Positions 24,365-33,418 of a stretch of 64,000 bases of DNA are shown in pieces. The notes under the pieces were generated by a model. That model made no database searches. It worked only from the letters and a program-made list of their open reading frames with translations, and was not told the DNA's origin. Position 1 is the stretch's first letter. Each line of letters opens with the position of its first letter. A program made the translations under genes and the position numbers. Location of the stretch: the NCBI RefSeq assembly GCF_040683095.1, contig NZ_JBFBCI010000002.1, forward strand, positions 248,001 through 312,000, read 5' to 3'. This DNA comes from Sphaerisporangium sp040683095. Lineage in GTDB: Bacteria; Actinomycetota; Actinomycetes; Streptosporangiales; Streptosporangiaceae.

Positions 24365-25222
24365 TCAAGGACATTCATCTTCGGGCGGACAAGGTCTCAT
24401 ATCGACAATCCACATCCCCGATACGTTGGGATGTTTCTTCAACTCTCGAATGACGGCAGGTGACCCGCCATCGACGATGGTTCCATAGATCAACCCGGCC
24501 GCTGCGACTTGACGCAGCTCCGCCACCGAGAGGCCGAAGCCACTCAAGGTCACGTCGTCCTCAGGCCGCAACTGAGACACCCAGCTTCTAAATTGCGCCA
24601 CGGAAGAATATCCAGCACAACCGGACTGCAGTGACGAGTTGAAGCAGCCCTCATCGCCGGACCAGTAGATCGGATCACTTGCACGCCTCGCACCCGAGAG
24701 AAAAACAGGTGACGCGTTTTCAACCGGACCCAATAGATCTAATTTCGACTCTTTGACTGGGTTTTTGAATTGAATCAGCACGGTCATTCTAACCCCGGCC
24801 CCAAGTCCCTTCAGAATCCAATCACTTCCGTCCCCATTTTGCCCCTTGCTGAATTCTCTGACAGCCACGGAAGTTCTGTTTTCTGGCATTTGTCGGACCT
24901 CTTGCACGTGACCAGTTTTGTCCAGTCTGACGGCATAGGGGACGCGCCAGGAGATAAATTGTTCATGGAAAGCAGGAAAAGAGAGGGATGTAGGCTGAAA
25001 CTCGTATCCATCCCTGGTTTCATCGAGTCGACTGCCGGTAACAGCTAAACGATCGGCTGGGTTTGTTACCGCTACAGCCAGCTTAACAACAGTCTCAAGA
25101 TGGTCTCGTGTTACGAGTTCAGTTGTCGCACCAGCAGGGCCATTGACGGGCGTATTCTGGCTGCAGCCAGTAGCGAAAAGGAATACAGGCAGCAGGAAAC
25201 GTGTCAATCGACCGGTTCGCAT
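24365..25222 (-). CDS. Secreted lipoprotein, hypothetical
   Basis: A 285-residue protein starting MRTGRLTRFLLPVFLFATGC: charged n-region, hydrophobic stretch and lipobox ending in Cys20, so it should be lipid-anchored outside the membrane. ATG 25222 is preceded by GGAAGGATAGAT and fits the signal peptide; longer in-frame starts do not. The C-terminal ~80 residues (SVAQFRSWVSQLRPEDDVTL, LRQVAAAGLIYGTIV, VIRELKKHPNVSGMWIVDM) resemble the extracytoplasmic end of some actinobacterial anti-sigma-type proteins; this is a loose resemblance. G+C is low (32 of 60 bases at 24781-24840). It follows the giant secreted-protein gene on the same strand, with a hairpin between. Confidence 0.75.
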   Translation of the reverse strand: MRTGRLTRFLLPVFLFATGCSQNTPVNGPAGATTELVTRDHLETVVKLAVAVTNPADRLAVTGSRLDETRDGYEFQPTSLSFPAFHEQFISWRVPYAVRLDKTGHVQEVRQMPENRTSVAVREFSKGQNGDGSDWILKGLGAGVRMTVLIQFKNPVKESKLDLLGPVENASPVFLSGARRASDPIYWSGDEGCFNSSLQSGCAGYSSVAQFRSWVSQLRPEDDVTLSGFGLSVAELRQVAAAGLIYGTIVDGGSPAVIRELKKHPNVSGMWIVDMRPCPPEDECP

Positions 25223-25340
25223 ATCTATCCTTCCAGTGTGATCACAGGCGCTATTTTGAGTCTTTCCACTTTGGACGTATGACAGAATTAGTATCTGCTC
25301 CGCCAGTGGCGGCGGGACAGACATGGTAGACATCAGGTCA

Positions 25341-25376
25341 GCCGCGAGCCGAAGGACTTAGCCTTCAGCTCGCGGC
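25341..25376 (-). terminator. Hairpin after the giant secreted-protein gene
   Basis: GCCGCGAGC-CGAAGG and CCTTC-A-GCTCGCGGC form a 14-bp stem with one mismatch and a 6-base loop, 10 bases beyond the stop. It probably separates the transcript from the lipoprotein gene. Confidence 0.65.
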
Positions 25377-25386
25377 CACCGAAATC

Positions 25387-28300
25387 TTAGGGGCGTTCCT
25401 GCCAGTCAGAGGTTGCAGGAATCTGCCTAGAGGATTTTAGGCCTTTCCTTTCGCTCCAAGTGAATGATCCGACGGTTCGTTGTTGATATTGAGTTATGGA
25501 GCACGTATTGCCAGTGCTCATCCAGCACGTCGCTATCAGTGCGTCCTCAGGCCCCCAGAAGCCGGACCTGAAGGCGATCTTCTCGTTGGAGCCACCCTTA
25601 TCACCGGAAAGGCTGTACTCTCCTGGACAGTCTTTGGAGGCTGTTCGGCCGAACGTCAAACCACCCCCCACCTCACCACCTTGAGGTATGCCGGCGTTCC
25701 CCTGAACAGCAATTTGATAGGTAGTGACATGGACCCTGAAACAACCCGTGCTTTTCACATCAAGATTCGAGTTGTTCAGAATGTAAGCGTTTACCTTCTT
25801 CGTGTTTGTGCCCTTCGGCTTTCGGAACGAAGGACTAGTATAGAGGGTAGCAACTGCCCCAAACTTATTGACGTTCCAGGTGGTGTCATCGTAGGAAGGA
25901 CACTGATCCCATTTCGAAATGCCAATAACCTCGAGCAGCAGCCCCTTCGCGAAGCGCCCATCAGTTTTCTTGGCATACGCACCACGCCAGTCCGCGACCT
26001 TTTTGCAGTATTTCCCCGCTAGCGCTGTCGCTCTAGATGATGAAGCAGCCGCGCTATCATTCGGTGAACGTAATTTTTGCGCAAGGAAGGCGTCTCCATC
26101 AGTTTCGATGAAGTCGGTGGAGTCCTCCTCTGCATCATTCACGACCTGAATAACGGTAATGTTGCCGCAGCGGTCAAATACGAAGATGGAGATGGTAGAT
26201 TCGGTGGGCTCCACCTGTCCAGGTATCTCCGAGGTGGCACTGTCGCCTGTCCTGGCCGTGGAAGTAGTTTCTTCATTCCACGTGCGGTTGATTTCGGCCG
26301 TGACATGCACCATACCGTCCGGCATGGCCTGTACTACAGCATTGCTGACCTGTACCTGTGAATTCGTGCGTGTAATACCCCCATGCGCCAGCGCAGCGCG
26401 TTCCTCGACCAAAGCTGCGTTCAGGAGTGAGAGCTTTGCCGTGCTTGGCGCGTCAGGGGTAACCCCGGGGGCATCCCAGATGGTGACGGCATGACCTTCC
26501 AGGACGGCGTCCTGGGCTTGATAGTAGGCCTTGACGCGGTCGATGTAGATCTGGTCGTCAGTCTCGGCTGGCGCCGTGACGGTATGCGTGCCGGATGGGA
26601 GTTCGAGGAGGCACGTGGTGCCGCCGGTAAGGGGTGGTGACGGGACTGCCTTGGTGGTGGCCGTGGTGGCTTCCCAATCGCTGACCCCGAAGGCGGTCTT
26701 GGCGCGCACCTTCACTGTGTAGGTGACATCGTTGGCCAAACCAGAGATGGCCGCGTACGGGTCCTTGACCTCCAGCGTCTTGACCACGATGCCGCCGTTG
26801 TCGGTGACCTCGACGTCGTAGCCGTCCAACATGGCCGCACTGCCGTTGGACTCCGGTAGACCCCAACTGGCCAGGGCACTGGCGTGTCCGCCCGAGACGG
26901 TCAGGTTGAGCACCTTGCTTGGCGGTCCCGGAGGCAGGTAGGTGAGTGCCAAGGACGGCTGCCCAGCCGCGGACGCGTCGGCGAAGGTGATGACTTCGTC
27001 CTTGTTCGAGGTGAGCACTAGCCACTGGTACACACTGCCGGCTATGTCGGCTTGCGGGCCGCTCAACGGCAGCGAATACGGGCTGGTGCTTGTGTCAGAG
27101 TCACCTGTCAGGTCGGAGCCTTTGGTCTCGTTGGTGACCGGGCTCTTGAGGGCAGTCGCCGTGATGACGGCATCCGGCGGGCAAGGTCCTGCCGGGCAGG
27201 TTGGGCTGCCGAGTTTCAGGATGCCTTCGGACACTCCTGCGCCGTCGGGGAGTTCGTCGAATCTGAATCCGACCACCGACACGGTCTTGTCGGCACCGGT
27301 GCCGCCGATCTGCATCGTGGCCGAGTCAGTTGCTGTACAGGGGCCACCGTCACAGGCGGCGGGGTCGGTCTTGACGTTCTTGATGACGAAATGGTCTTTA
27401 CTCAAGGTTAGATGGCGTACGTGCTCGACCGGATCTGGTGGTGGTGTCCCAGGGGTGGTGAAGCTGATTGGGCTGGTCTTGGCCGTGCAGATCTCTTCGA
27501 CGCAGGCCTGCATCTGCCAGGTGTAGGTGCTCCCCGGCCGCACGGTATCCGGCGCCAGCTGGAATGAGGCCCGCTCACCGCCGTTGACCAAGCGCGTACC
27601 CAGAGGGCTTGAGATGACCGGGACACCTCCGCTGTCGTAGAGGTGGTACTTGGCGGTGACCGGTCCTCCCGAGGGGCGGGAGACCATGCCCGAGAGGATC
27701 GGCTGGGCGGGGTCGACCATGCCGGTTTCGGTGTCGGTAGGCAGGAAGGGGGCGTCAGTGGTGATGCGGTAGTAGGGCGATTCGTTGCACAGGTCGGGGT
27801 AGCCGGTGAGGCAGGCCTTGATCTTGAGTTTGAAGGTCTCCGGGCTGCCGAGTTCATAGGCTTTGTCGACCGCCTGATTGGAGGCGATGTTGCTGATGCG
27901 GATGGTCAGGGTTTTGAGGCTGGCCGCCGCGCGGTTGGTAGGCGCACCGGGCTGCCCTGTGTTGTCCAGGGCGATCACCCGGTAGTAGTAGGTGCCGGTG
28001 CCGGGCAGGTCGGTATTGGTGTAGGACAGTCCTGTCACCGTGGCGAGTTTTGTGGTGTTCGACGGCGTGAAATCCGCTTGCTTGGAGCGGTGGATTTCGT
28101 AGCCGCTGATGCCGTAGTCGTCGGTGGCGGCCTGCCAAGCCAGGGCAATCTTGCCTTCGCCTGGGTTGGCGGTTAGTGCGCCGGGCGCTGAGGGAGGGTT
28201 TCCTGGGATCGGTGGGGCGACCTGGGCATTCATGTCGGCTTGGATCTGCGCCGCGCTTTGAGTCAGGTTGTAGACTCGTACCTCATCGATGACGCCGCTG

Positions 28301-30624
28301 AAGTACTCGCCCCACTTGGTGTTGCCGCCGATGTGCAACGCGCCGCCGTCGTCGATCAAGCCGCCGCCGATGGCCAGTTCGCTGACCTTGGTGGCATTGA
28401 CGTACAGCCGCGCCATGCTGCCGTCATAGGTAGCCGCCAGGTGCGTCCATGTGCCGGGGGCGAGACCGGCTGTGCCGTTGAGCTGGTAGTGACTGGTGGC
28501 GTCTGATTTCAGCATCCAGGCGGTGGGAACGGTGCCGTTGGAGGCGTACAGGCCATAGGCGGAGCCGCCCGCATGGTCCTTCATCATCGCGGTACGCCAG
28601 CCGCTGATCGTGCTCGGCTTGACCCAGGCCGATAGCGTCATGCGGTTTGTCAGCCGGAGGGACGCGGCGTGGGGGATGGTCACCCAGCTGGACGAACCGT
28701 TGAACGACAGTGCCTTACCGTACTTGCCGTCCACCCAAGTGGCATCCCGGGTGGTGCCGTTGTTGTGCTCGACCGAGTCGTCGGTCACGGTCGAGCCGGA
28801 GCCCTGGTCCATCCCGTAGGCGGCGACCAGCCCTGCGATCGGTGTGGGGGTTGGTGATGCGGTGACCGAGGGCGTTGCTGAGGGCGTGATGGTGCTCGTG
28901 GGGGTGGGCGTGGGCGTGGGCTCGGGGGGCGCTTGGATCTCCGTGGTGGAATCGGTCAGCGTGACGGTGTAGTCGATGTTCTTGCCATCCACTGAGCGGG
29001 ACTTGTAGCTGGTCTTGACCGTGGCCGAGCGGGAGATGGCGTCGTTACCCACCAGAGAGTCGATCGACTCGGCGGTCATCGTGGGAATCTCAGGCGGCAG
29101 CAGGTAGGAGACGCTCAGTCTGGGCGGAGAGGAGCCGTTGTCGGCGGAGTTGAATCTCCAATACTGCGGGCCGGGATAATTCGGGTCGTCGGGATACATC
29201 TGCCAAGACGGCTCAGTTGTTTGCAATCCCACCCCGTAGTTGGCGGTCCCCGAGGCCCATGCCTTGGCCATCGAGGTGAGATCCCAGGTCGACCAGCTTG
29301 TCCCGCAGGCGGGGGAGATCGTCGAGGCGCCGGCGGAAGTGGTGGCGGGCTGATTGGCCCAGTTCAGTGAGAAGCCCCACGAAGAGGTGGCGCGGGAGAC
29401 GGTCAGCGGCCAGGAGTCGCAGCGGCCTGTCCAGCTCCCGTACAGCTGCATCGAGGCGGAGATGACGGCTTTGCCACTGATGGGGGCGGTGTTGAACTGG
29501 ATGAAGCTGCGCCGGTAGTAAGGCGCGTACTGGGTCTCCCACCGACATACGCTGCCACTGCACACGCGAACTTGGACCGCCTTGAGCGCGGTCCCTACAG
29601 ACAGGTACGCGTCGGTGGTGTTGCCGGTGCCGTTGTTGCTTTCCACCGATCCGTCTGCTGTGACTGTCAACCCCACCGTGGGATCAACCGTGACCGGGAA
29701 GGTGGTGTTGTCGTCGGCCAGGAATTTCGGATCCGGCTTGAGCACCAGCGTTTGTTCGCCGCCCGACTCGGCGACCACCTTGGTATCGATGTTGCCCCAC
29801 CGGTGCTGCCCCGCGCGAGGGCCGGCGTTGGGGGCCGCCATCATGAACGGCATGCCCGCGGCGGCAACCGTCTTGCCCTTCCTATCGGTCAGTTGCAGCC
29901 CACCTGCCTTGGTCTTGGCCAGCGCCAAGCCCTTGGTCTGCACCCGGATACGGATCTCGAGCGGCTCCGTGGGCCGCTCGCGCAGCACCACATCATGAGA
30001 AAAGCCGGTACCCAGCGCAGTGACAACCAGGTCTGCTGCGGGCCCAGCGGCTCCGACGTAGACCGCCTTGTTCCCCTCGATCCGCGGCTTGGGCAGCGCC
30101 GATGGCCAAGACAGGGCCACTTCCTGCCCGTTCTCGCGGGTCAGCTTGGCAAACGGCCGTCCAGCGCCTCCGGAGGAGAAATCCACCTGAGCCTTGGCGA
30201 GCTTGGGCCGCAGCACACCATCCTGTTCCGTCAGGGAGGTATCGATCCACGCCCATGACCCATCAGCCTGTTTCAGCTGAGCGGGACCGGTATAGCTGTC
30301 GGTGACCAGATGTCCGTCGGGGAACGCCCAGGTCCTCGAGGTTTCGGTGAAGACCCCGGTCACCGCGATCGGCTGGTTTTGTCGCTTGGCATCCTCGATC
30401 GCGGCCCGCAGCGGCGCGTCAGGGTCTTGCGGCCGGGGGAACTCCGTGCGAGCGGGGGGCGGATTTGAGGTGGTGCCTTTCGTGTCGGCGACGGCCGATG
30501 ATCCTGCCCCCACTGTAAGAAGGGAGACCATCAGAACGGACGCTGACGTCGCCGCGATCGCACGGCGCAACCTCGTCTTTTTAGCTCTGGGTAACCATGA
30601 ACTCTCTGAACGTTTCACGCGCAT
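25387..30624 (-). CDS. Giant secreted multidomain protein: DNRLRE, LamG, fibronectin III, unassigned C-terminus
   Basis: A 1745-residue exported protein. The signal peptide is residues 1-46 (RVKRSESSWLPRAKKTRLRR, hydrophobic core, AVA-D cleavage). An N-terminal region with 'FPVTVDPT' (~313) leads into a DNRLRE domain (~325-515), as in actinobacterial RHS/wall-associated proteins. A Pro/Thr linker (~575-597), a LamG jellyroll (~600-800), FN3 (~810-905), a second DNRLRE-like unit (~1070-1228) and FN3 (~1231-1325) follow. The last ~420 residues match nothing I know and are Cys-containing. The DNA for this end is A+T-rich (24 G/C of 60 at 25741-25800, against 42 of 60 at 29401-29460). No RHS repeats are present. 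ATG 30624 fits the signal peptide. Possible roles: adhesin, cell-wall protein or toxin carrier. Confidence 0.85.
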   Translation of the reverse strand: MRVKRSESSWLPRAKKTRLRRAIAATSASVLMVSLLTVGAGSSAVADTKGTTSNPPPARTEFPRPQDPDAPLRAAIEDAKRQNQPIAVTGVFTETSRTWAFPDGHLVTDSYTGPAQLKQADGSWAWIDTSLTEQDGVLRPKLAKAQVDFSSGGAGRPFAKLTRENGQEVALSWPSALPKPRIEGNKAVYVGAAGPAADLVVTALGTGFSHDVVLRERPTEPLEIRIRVQTKGLALAKTKAGGLQLTDRKGKTVAAAGMPFMMAAPNAGPRAGQHRWGNIDTKVVAESGGEQTLVLKPDPKFLADDNTTFPVTVDPTVGLTVTADGSVESNNGTGNTTDAYLSVGTALKAVQVRVCSGSVCRWETQYAPYYRRSFIQFNTAPISGKAVISASMQLYGSWTGRCDSWPLTVSRATSSWGFSLNWANQPATTSAGASTISPACGTSWSTWDLTSMAKAWASGTANYGVGLQTTEPSWQMYPDDPNYPGPQYWRFNSADNGSSPPRLSVSYLLPPEIPTMTAESIDSLVGNDAISRSATVKTSYKSRSVDGKNIDYTVTLTDSTTEIQAPPEPTPTPTPTSTITPSATPSVTASPTPTPIAGLVAAYGMDQGSGSTVTDDSVEHNNGTTRDATWVDGKYGKALSFNGSSSWVTIPHAASLRLTNRMTLSAWVKPSTISGWRTAMMKDHAGGSAYGLYASNGTVPTAWMLKSDATSHYQLNGTAGLAPGTWTHLAATYDGSMARLYVNATKVSELAIGGGLIDDGGALHIGGNTKWGEYFSGVIDEVRVYNLTQSAAQIQADMNAQVAPPIPGNPPSAPGALTANPGEGKIALAWQAATDDYGISGYEIHRSKQADFTPSNTTKLATVTGLSYTNTDLPGTGTYYYRVIALDNTGQPGAPTNRAAASLKTLTIRISNIASNQAVDKAYELGSPETFKLKIKACLTGYPDLCNESPYYRITTDAPFLPTDTETGMVDPAQPILSGMVSRPSGGPVTAKYHLYDSGGVPVISSPLGTRLVNGGERASFQLAPDTVRPGSTYTWQMQACVEEICTAKTSPISFTTPGTPPPDPVEHVRHLTLSKDHFVIKNVKTDPAACDGGPCTATDSATMQIGGTGADKTVSVVGFRFDELPDGAGVSEGILKLGSPTCPAGPCPPDAVITATALKSPVTNETKGSDLTGDSDTSTSPYSLPLSGPQADIAGSVYQWLVLTSNKDEVITFADASAAGQPSLALTYLPPGPPSKVLNLTVSGGHASALASWGLPESNGSAAMLDGYDVEVTDNGGIVVKTLEVKDPYAAISGLANDVTYTVKVRAKTAFGVSDWEATTATTKAVPSPPLTGGTTCLLELPSGTHTVTAPAETDDQIYIDRVKAYYQAQDAVLEGHAVTIWDAPGVTPDAPSTAKLSLLNAALVEERAALAHGGITRTNSQVQVSNAVVQAMPDGMVHVTAEINRTWNEETTSTARTGDSATSEIPGQVEPTESTISIFVFDRCGNITVIQVVNDAEEDSTDFIETDGDAFLAQKLRSPNDSAAASSSRATALAGKYCKKVADWRGAYAKKTDGRFAKGLLLEVIGISKWDQCPSYDDTTWNVNKFGAVATLYTSPSFRKPKGTNTKKVNAYILNNSNLDVKSTGCFRVHVTTYQIAVQGNAGIPQGGEVGGGLTFGRTASKDCPGEYSLSGDKGGSNEKIAFRSGFWGPEDALIATCWMSTGNTCSITQYQQRTVGSFTWSERKGLKSSRQIPATSDWQERP

Positions 30625-30704
30625 GCAGTATCCTTCTCGCGTCGAAGAAGTGCCGCGGGCGGGGGCGACCAAACCATTCCGCTCGCAGCGAGGCGATGAC
30701 TGGA

Positions 30705-30750
30705 CATAACAGGGGCCTGGCTCTTACCGAAGAGCCAGGCCCCTGTTATG
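30705..30750. repeat. Perfect 20-bp hairpin in the leader of the giant gene
   Basis: CATAACAGGGGCCTGGCTCT and its exact complement flank a 6-base loop. It lies 81 bases upstream of the giant gene's ATG and below a promoter-like sequence, so it would be in the 5' untranslated RNA. It looks like an intrinsic terminator stem but has no T-run on either side. Confidence 0.75.
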
Positions 30751-30844
30751 CATTTGAGCCGCACCGACTACCAGGTCGCACCTGAAGTGCTCCCCTAAAA
30801 GTATGGATTAGCGTGATCACGCAGAACAAGATGATCGCCGAGTG

Positions 30845-30872
30845 TCGTTATAAATCCGAGATAAAGAGTCAA
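30845..30872 (-). promoter_or_regulatory. Candidate sigma-70-type promoter of the giant gene
   Basis: On the reverse strand TTGACT (30872-30867) and TAACGA (30850-30845) are 16 bases apart in an A+T-rich island. It would give a leader of about 210 bases containing the 20-bp hairpin. The stretch 30625-31065 has no gene. Confidence 0.35.
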
Positions 30873-31065
30873 TTTGTTATCATAAATCTGGCGCGCGGAC
30901 TATCGTGGAAACCCCGTACACGCTGACAGGCCCGTCGTGCCGCCGGTCCGTGTGGCGGAGTCGGCGACCAGCGCGCCGAGCCCAAGACCGTCACCACCCG
31001 TCCGCCCTGAACTCCTTGCTGGTCGTGCCGTGCTGGTTGTGCGGGCTTGGGGCGGGGGTGTCCGG

Positions 31066-32793
31066 TCAGGCCGGGACCGTGGCGATCCAGGTGGTGACGA
31101 TCTGGTCGAGGACGTCGAGGGGGACGGCGGCGTTGCCGAGGACGGTGGCGTGGAAGGCGCGGATGTCGAAGCGGGGGCCGAGGCGGGTTTCGGCGAGGTC
31201 GCGCAGGCGGCGGATCTCGCGGCGGCCGATCATGTACGCCAGGGCCTGGCCCGGCCAGGAGATGTACCGGTCGATCTCGTTGCGGACGTTGGCCCGGGTG
31301 GTCGCGGTGTTGTCCCACATGAACTCCATGGCCTTCTGCCGCGACCAGCCGAAGTGGTGCATGCCGGTGTCGACGACCAGGCGGCAGGCGCGCAGCGCGT
31401 CGAACGACAGCATGCCGAGCCGGGCGATCTCGGAGGTGTAGAGCCCCATCTCGTCGGCCAGTCGCTCGCTGTAGAGGCCCCAGCCCTCGACGTACCCGCA
31501 CACCTCGACGTCCAGGAAGCGCCGGTACTCGGGCAGGTCGGTCAGCGTCTGCGCGGAGGCGATCTGCAGGTGGTGGCCGGGCGTGCTCTCGTGGAAGGCC
31601 AGCGCCTCGTACTCGTACACGAACCGCTCGCCCGGGTCGGTGGTGAGCACGCAGAAGGCGCCGGGACGCGAGCCGTCGCCGGAGGGCCCGCGGTAGTACG
31701 CGAGCGCGGCGTTGCCCGCCTCGATCGGGTTGATCTCCTCGACGACGCAGCCGGCGATGCCGTAGTCGGGGAACCAGTCCTTACCGGCCACCTCGGCGCG
31801 GCGCAGGGCGTCGGTGACGGCGCCGACGATCTCGGTGGCGCTTCCGAAGCGCAGCGAGGGGTCCTCGCGCAGCCGCTTGCGGATCTCCTCGACGTCGCCG
31901 GTGCCGAGCGCCCGGCCGCCCACCTCGGCCCACTCGTCCCGCAGGGCGGCGAGGCAGTCAAGGCCGATCTGGTGGATCTCCTCGGGCGTGAGGCCGGTGG
32001 TGGTGTGCCGCCGCACGGCCGCGCGGTAGCCTTCCTCGCCGCCCGGGACGAACCGGACACCGACCCGGTCGTCGGGACGGGCCACCGGCAGCAGTTCCTC
32101 CTCCAGCCCGGCGAGCAGGCGGCGCAGCGCGGGCCGTACGGACCCGGCGACGATCTCGGCCGCACGGGCCCGCACCCGGCCGGCGTCGATTCCCTCGGGC
32201 AGCTTGGGGCTGAGCAGGGTGTCGTCCTCCAGCGGGAGCGCGAGGTGCCCGGTGAGCTGGTCGATCGCCTGGCCGACGCCGACGCGGGTCGGGATCCGCC
32301 CGTCCACCTTGGCGTGCAGGTGCCGGTCGAGGACCGCGTCGAGGAACGGCGGCAAGGCGGCCAGGCGCTCCAGGTACGCCTCGGCGCCGGCGGCGTCGGT
32401 GATGGACGTGGCCGGGACCGCCATGAACATCATCGACTGCGGCGCCGAGTAGCCGTCCGCGGACGCGCCCGTCTCCCACAGCGCGTGTTCCAGGTCGGCC
32501 CGCATCGCCCAGGCGAGACGGCCGAGCACGGCGTGGTTGACGTGGTCGGCCTGGTTCAGGCCCGCCGGGTCGATCTCCGCGAGCCGCCGTTCCAGGTCGC
32601 CCAGCTTCGCGGCGACGGCGGCGGAGCCCTCCCGGCTGACGTCGGGCACCAGGCCGTCGAAGCCCGAGACGCCGAGCACCGTGGCGCTGAACGGGTCGGC
32701 GGAGTGCTTGACCTGGAAGAACTCCGCGCTGAGCCGCGCGAGCCGCTCGTCGGGTCCGAGGGCCGTCTCGGCCGGGGGCTGGTCGTCCGCCAC
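31066..32793 (-). CDS. DUF885 family hydrolase (putative metallopeptidase)
   Basis: A 575-residue DUF885 protein. The signature is EALAFHESTPGHHLQ near residues 390-405, an HExxPGHH-type zinc site, with a downstream Glu in CGYVEGWGLYSERLADEMG. Some relatives are carboxypeptidase-like or hydrolyse peptide bonds in natural products; the substrate here is unknown. GTG 32793 has AGAGGAG at 5-base spacing, which beats an in-frame ATG at 32814. A C-terminal fragment of a second DUF885 gene lies at 44812-44981. The leader carries one copy of the repeat found twice before hutU. Confidence 0.85.
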   Translation of the reverse strand: MADDQPPAETALGPDERLARLSAEFFQVKHSADPFSATVLGVSGFDGLVPDVSREGSAAVAAKLGDLERRLAEIDPAGLNQADHVNHAVLGRLAWAMRADLEHALWETGASADGYSAPQSMMFMAVPATSITDAAGAEAYLERLAALPPFLDAVLDRHLHAKVDGRIPTRVGVGQAIDQLTGHLALPLEDDTLLSPKLPEGIDAGRVRARAAEIVAGSVRPALRRLLAGLEEELLPVARPDDRVGVRFVPGGEEGYRAAVRRHTTTGLTPEEIHQIGLDCLAALRDEWAEVGGRALGTGDVEEIRKRLREDPSLRFGSATEIVGAVTDALRRAEVAGKDWFPDYGIAGCVVEEINPIEAGNAALAYYRGPSGDGSRPGAFCVLTTDPGERFVYEYEALAFHESTPGHHLQIASAQTLTDLPEYRRFLDVEVCGYVEGWGLYSERLADEMGLYTSEIARLGMLSFDALRACRLVVDTGMHHFGWSRQKAMEFMWDNTATTRANVRNEIDRYISWPGQALAYMIGRREIRRLRDLAETRLGPRFDIRAFHATVLGNAAVPLDVLDQIVTTWIATVPA

Positions 32794-32803
32794 CTTTTCT
32801 CCT

Positions 32804-32833
32804 CTGGTCAACATCGTTCACGAGGTCGTCTCC
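32804..32833. repeat. Third copy of the hutU-leader repeat, upstream of the DUF885 gene
   Basis: CTGGTCAACATCGTT followed by GAGGTCGTCTCC repeats the two conserved blocks of the 80-bp units at 19441 and 19521 (CTGGTCAACACCGTT ... GAGGTCGTTTTCC) in the same order, with a shorter spacer, and in the same orientation relative to the gene it precedes. Confidence 0.45.
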
Positions 32834-33045
32834 TGAGGTTGTACACGACGGTTTCAGGAAATGTCCGGCCCTCGGCTGGGAAGCGCCCCGCATTCGGTTG
32901 ACTTCGAAGGGAAACCACGCTTTCGCGCTCGCAGCGGCGCCCCGAACAGGTCAGTTCTTGTAGCCGGCCAGTCGGCTGATCTCCTGGTGTTCGGCGGACC
33001 GGGTGTCGATGATGGTCTTCGCGTCGAAACACCGAGCCGGACACG

Positions 33046-33189
33046 ATGCGCCTGCGCCTCTATCACCTTCCGGCCCGCCTGTCCCGCCACGCCCGCCGTC
33101 GCATCCTGCGCGTCGAGCGGACCTGGCCCTGGGCGGCGGCGTTCACCACCAGCTGGAACAGGATCACTCAGCTTCCGGCCGCTAGCTGA
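33046..33189 (+). pseudogene. Transposase C-terminal fragment (IS1380-like)
   Basis: The 47-codon frame MRLRLYHLPARLSRHARRRI... ending in WPWAAAFTTSWNRITQLPAAS has the form of the extreme C-terminus of actinobacterial IS1380-family transposases: an LRLRLxHxPARLxRxARRR run, then a WPWAxxFTTAWxRI end. The rest of the element is gone. The surrounding 32,834-33,418 holds no other recognisable gene; a short coding-like tail on the reverse strand around 32,945-33,025 could not be assigned. Confidence 0.55.
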
Positions 33190-33418
33190 CAGTCGGCTCA
33201 CGTCCTGACGAGGGCCAGGAAGGAGGAGAACCCGCAACCTCCGAGCCCGTGGAACCCGGCGCACCCGCGGCGTCACGCGACGGTCCATCCTCCAACAGCA
33301 GAGGACATTACAGGCGAAAAGTAGCAACCGAAACCCACTGGCGAATCGAAGTTAACGAAACGTTCACTCCGCACTCGTCTGGGTTGGAGAAGATCACCTC
33401 CCCGATTCGGAGGTAAGC

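Noticed and set aside
29572..30258. 228-codon forward frame inside the giant secreted-protein gene
   Set aside because: Antisense to a gene with clear signal peptide and domains; no ribosome-binding site.
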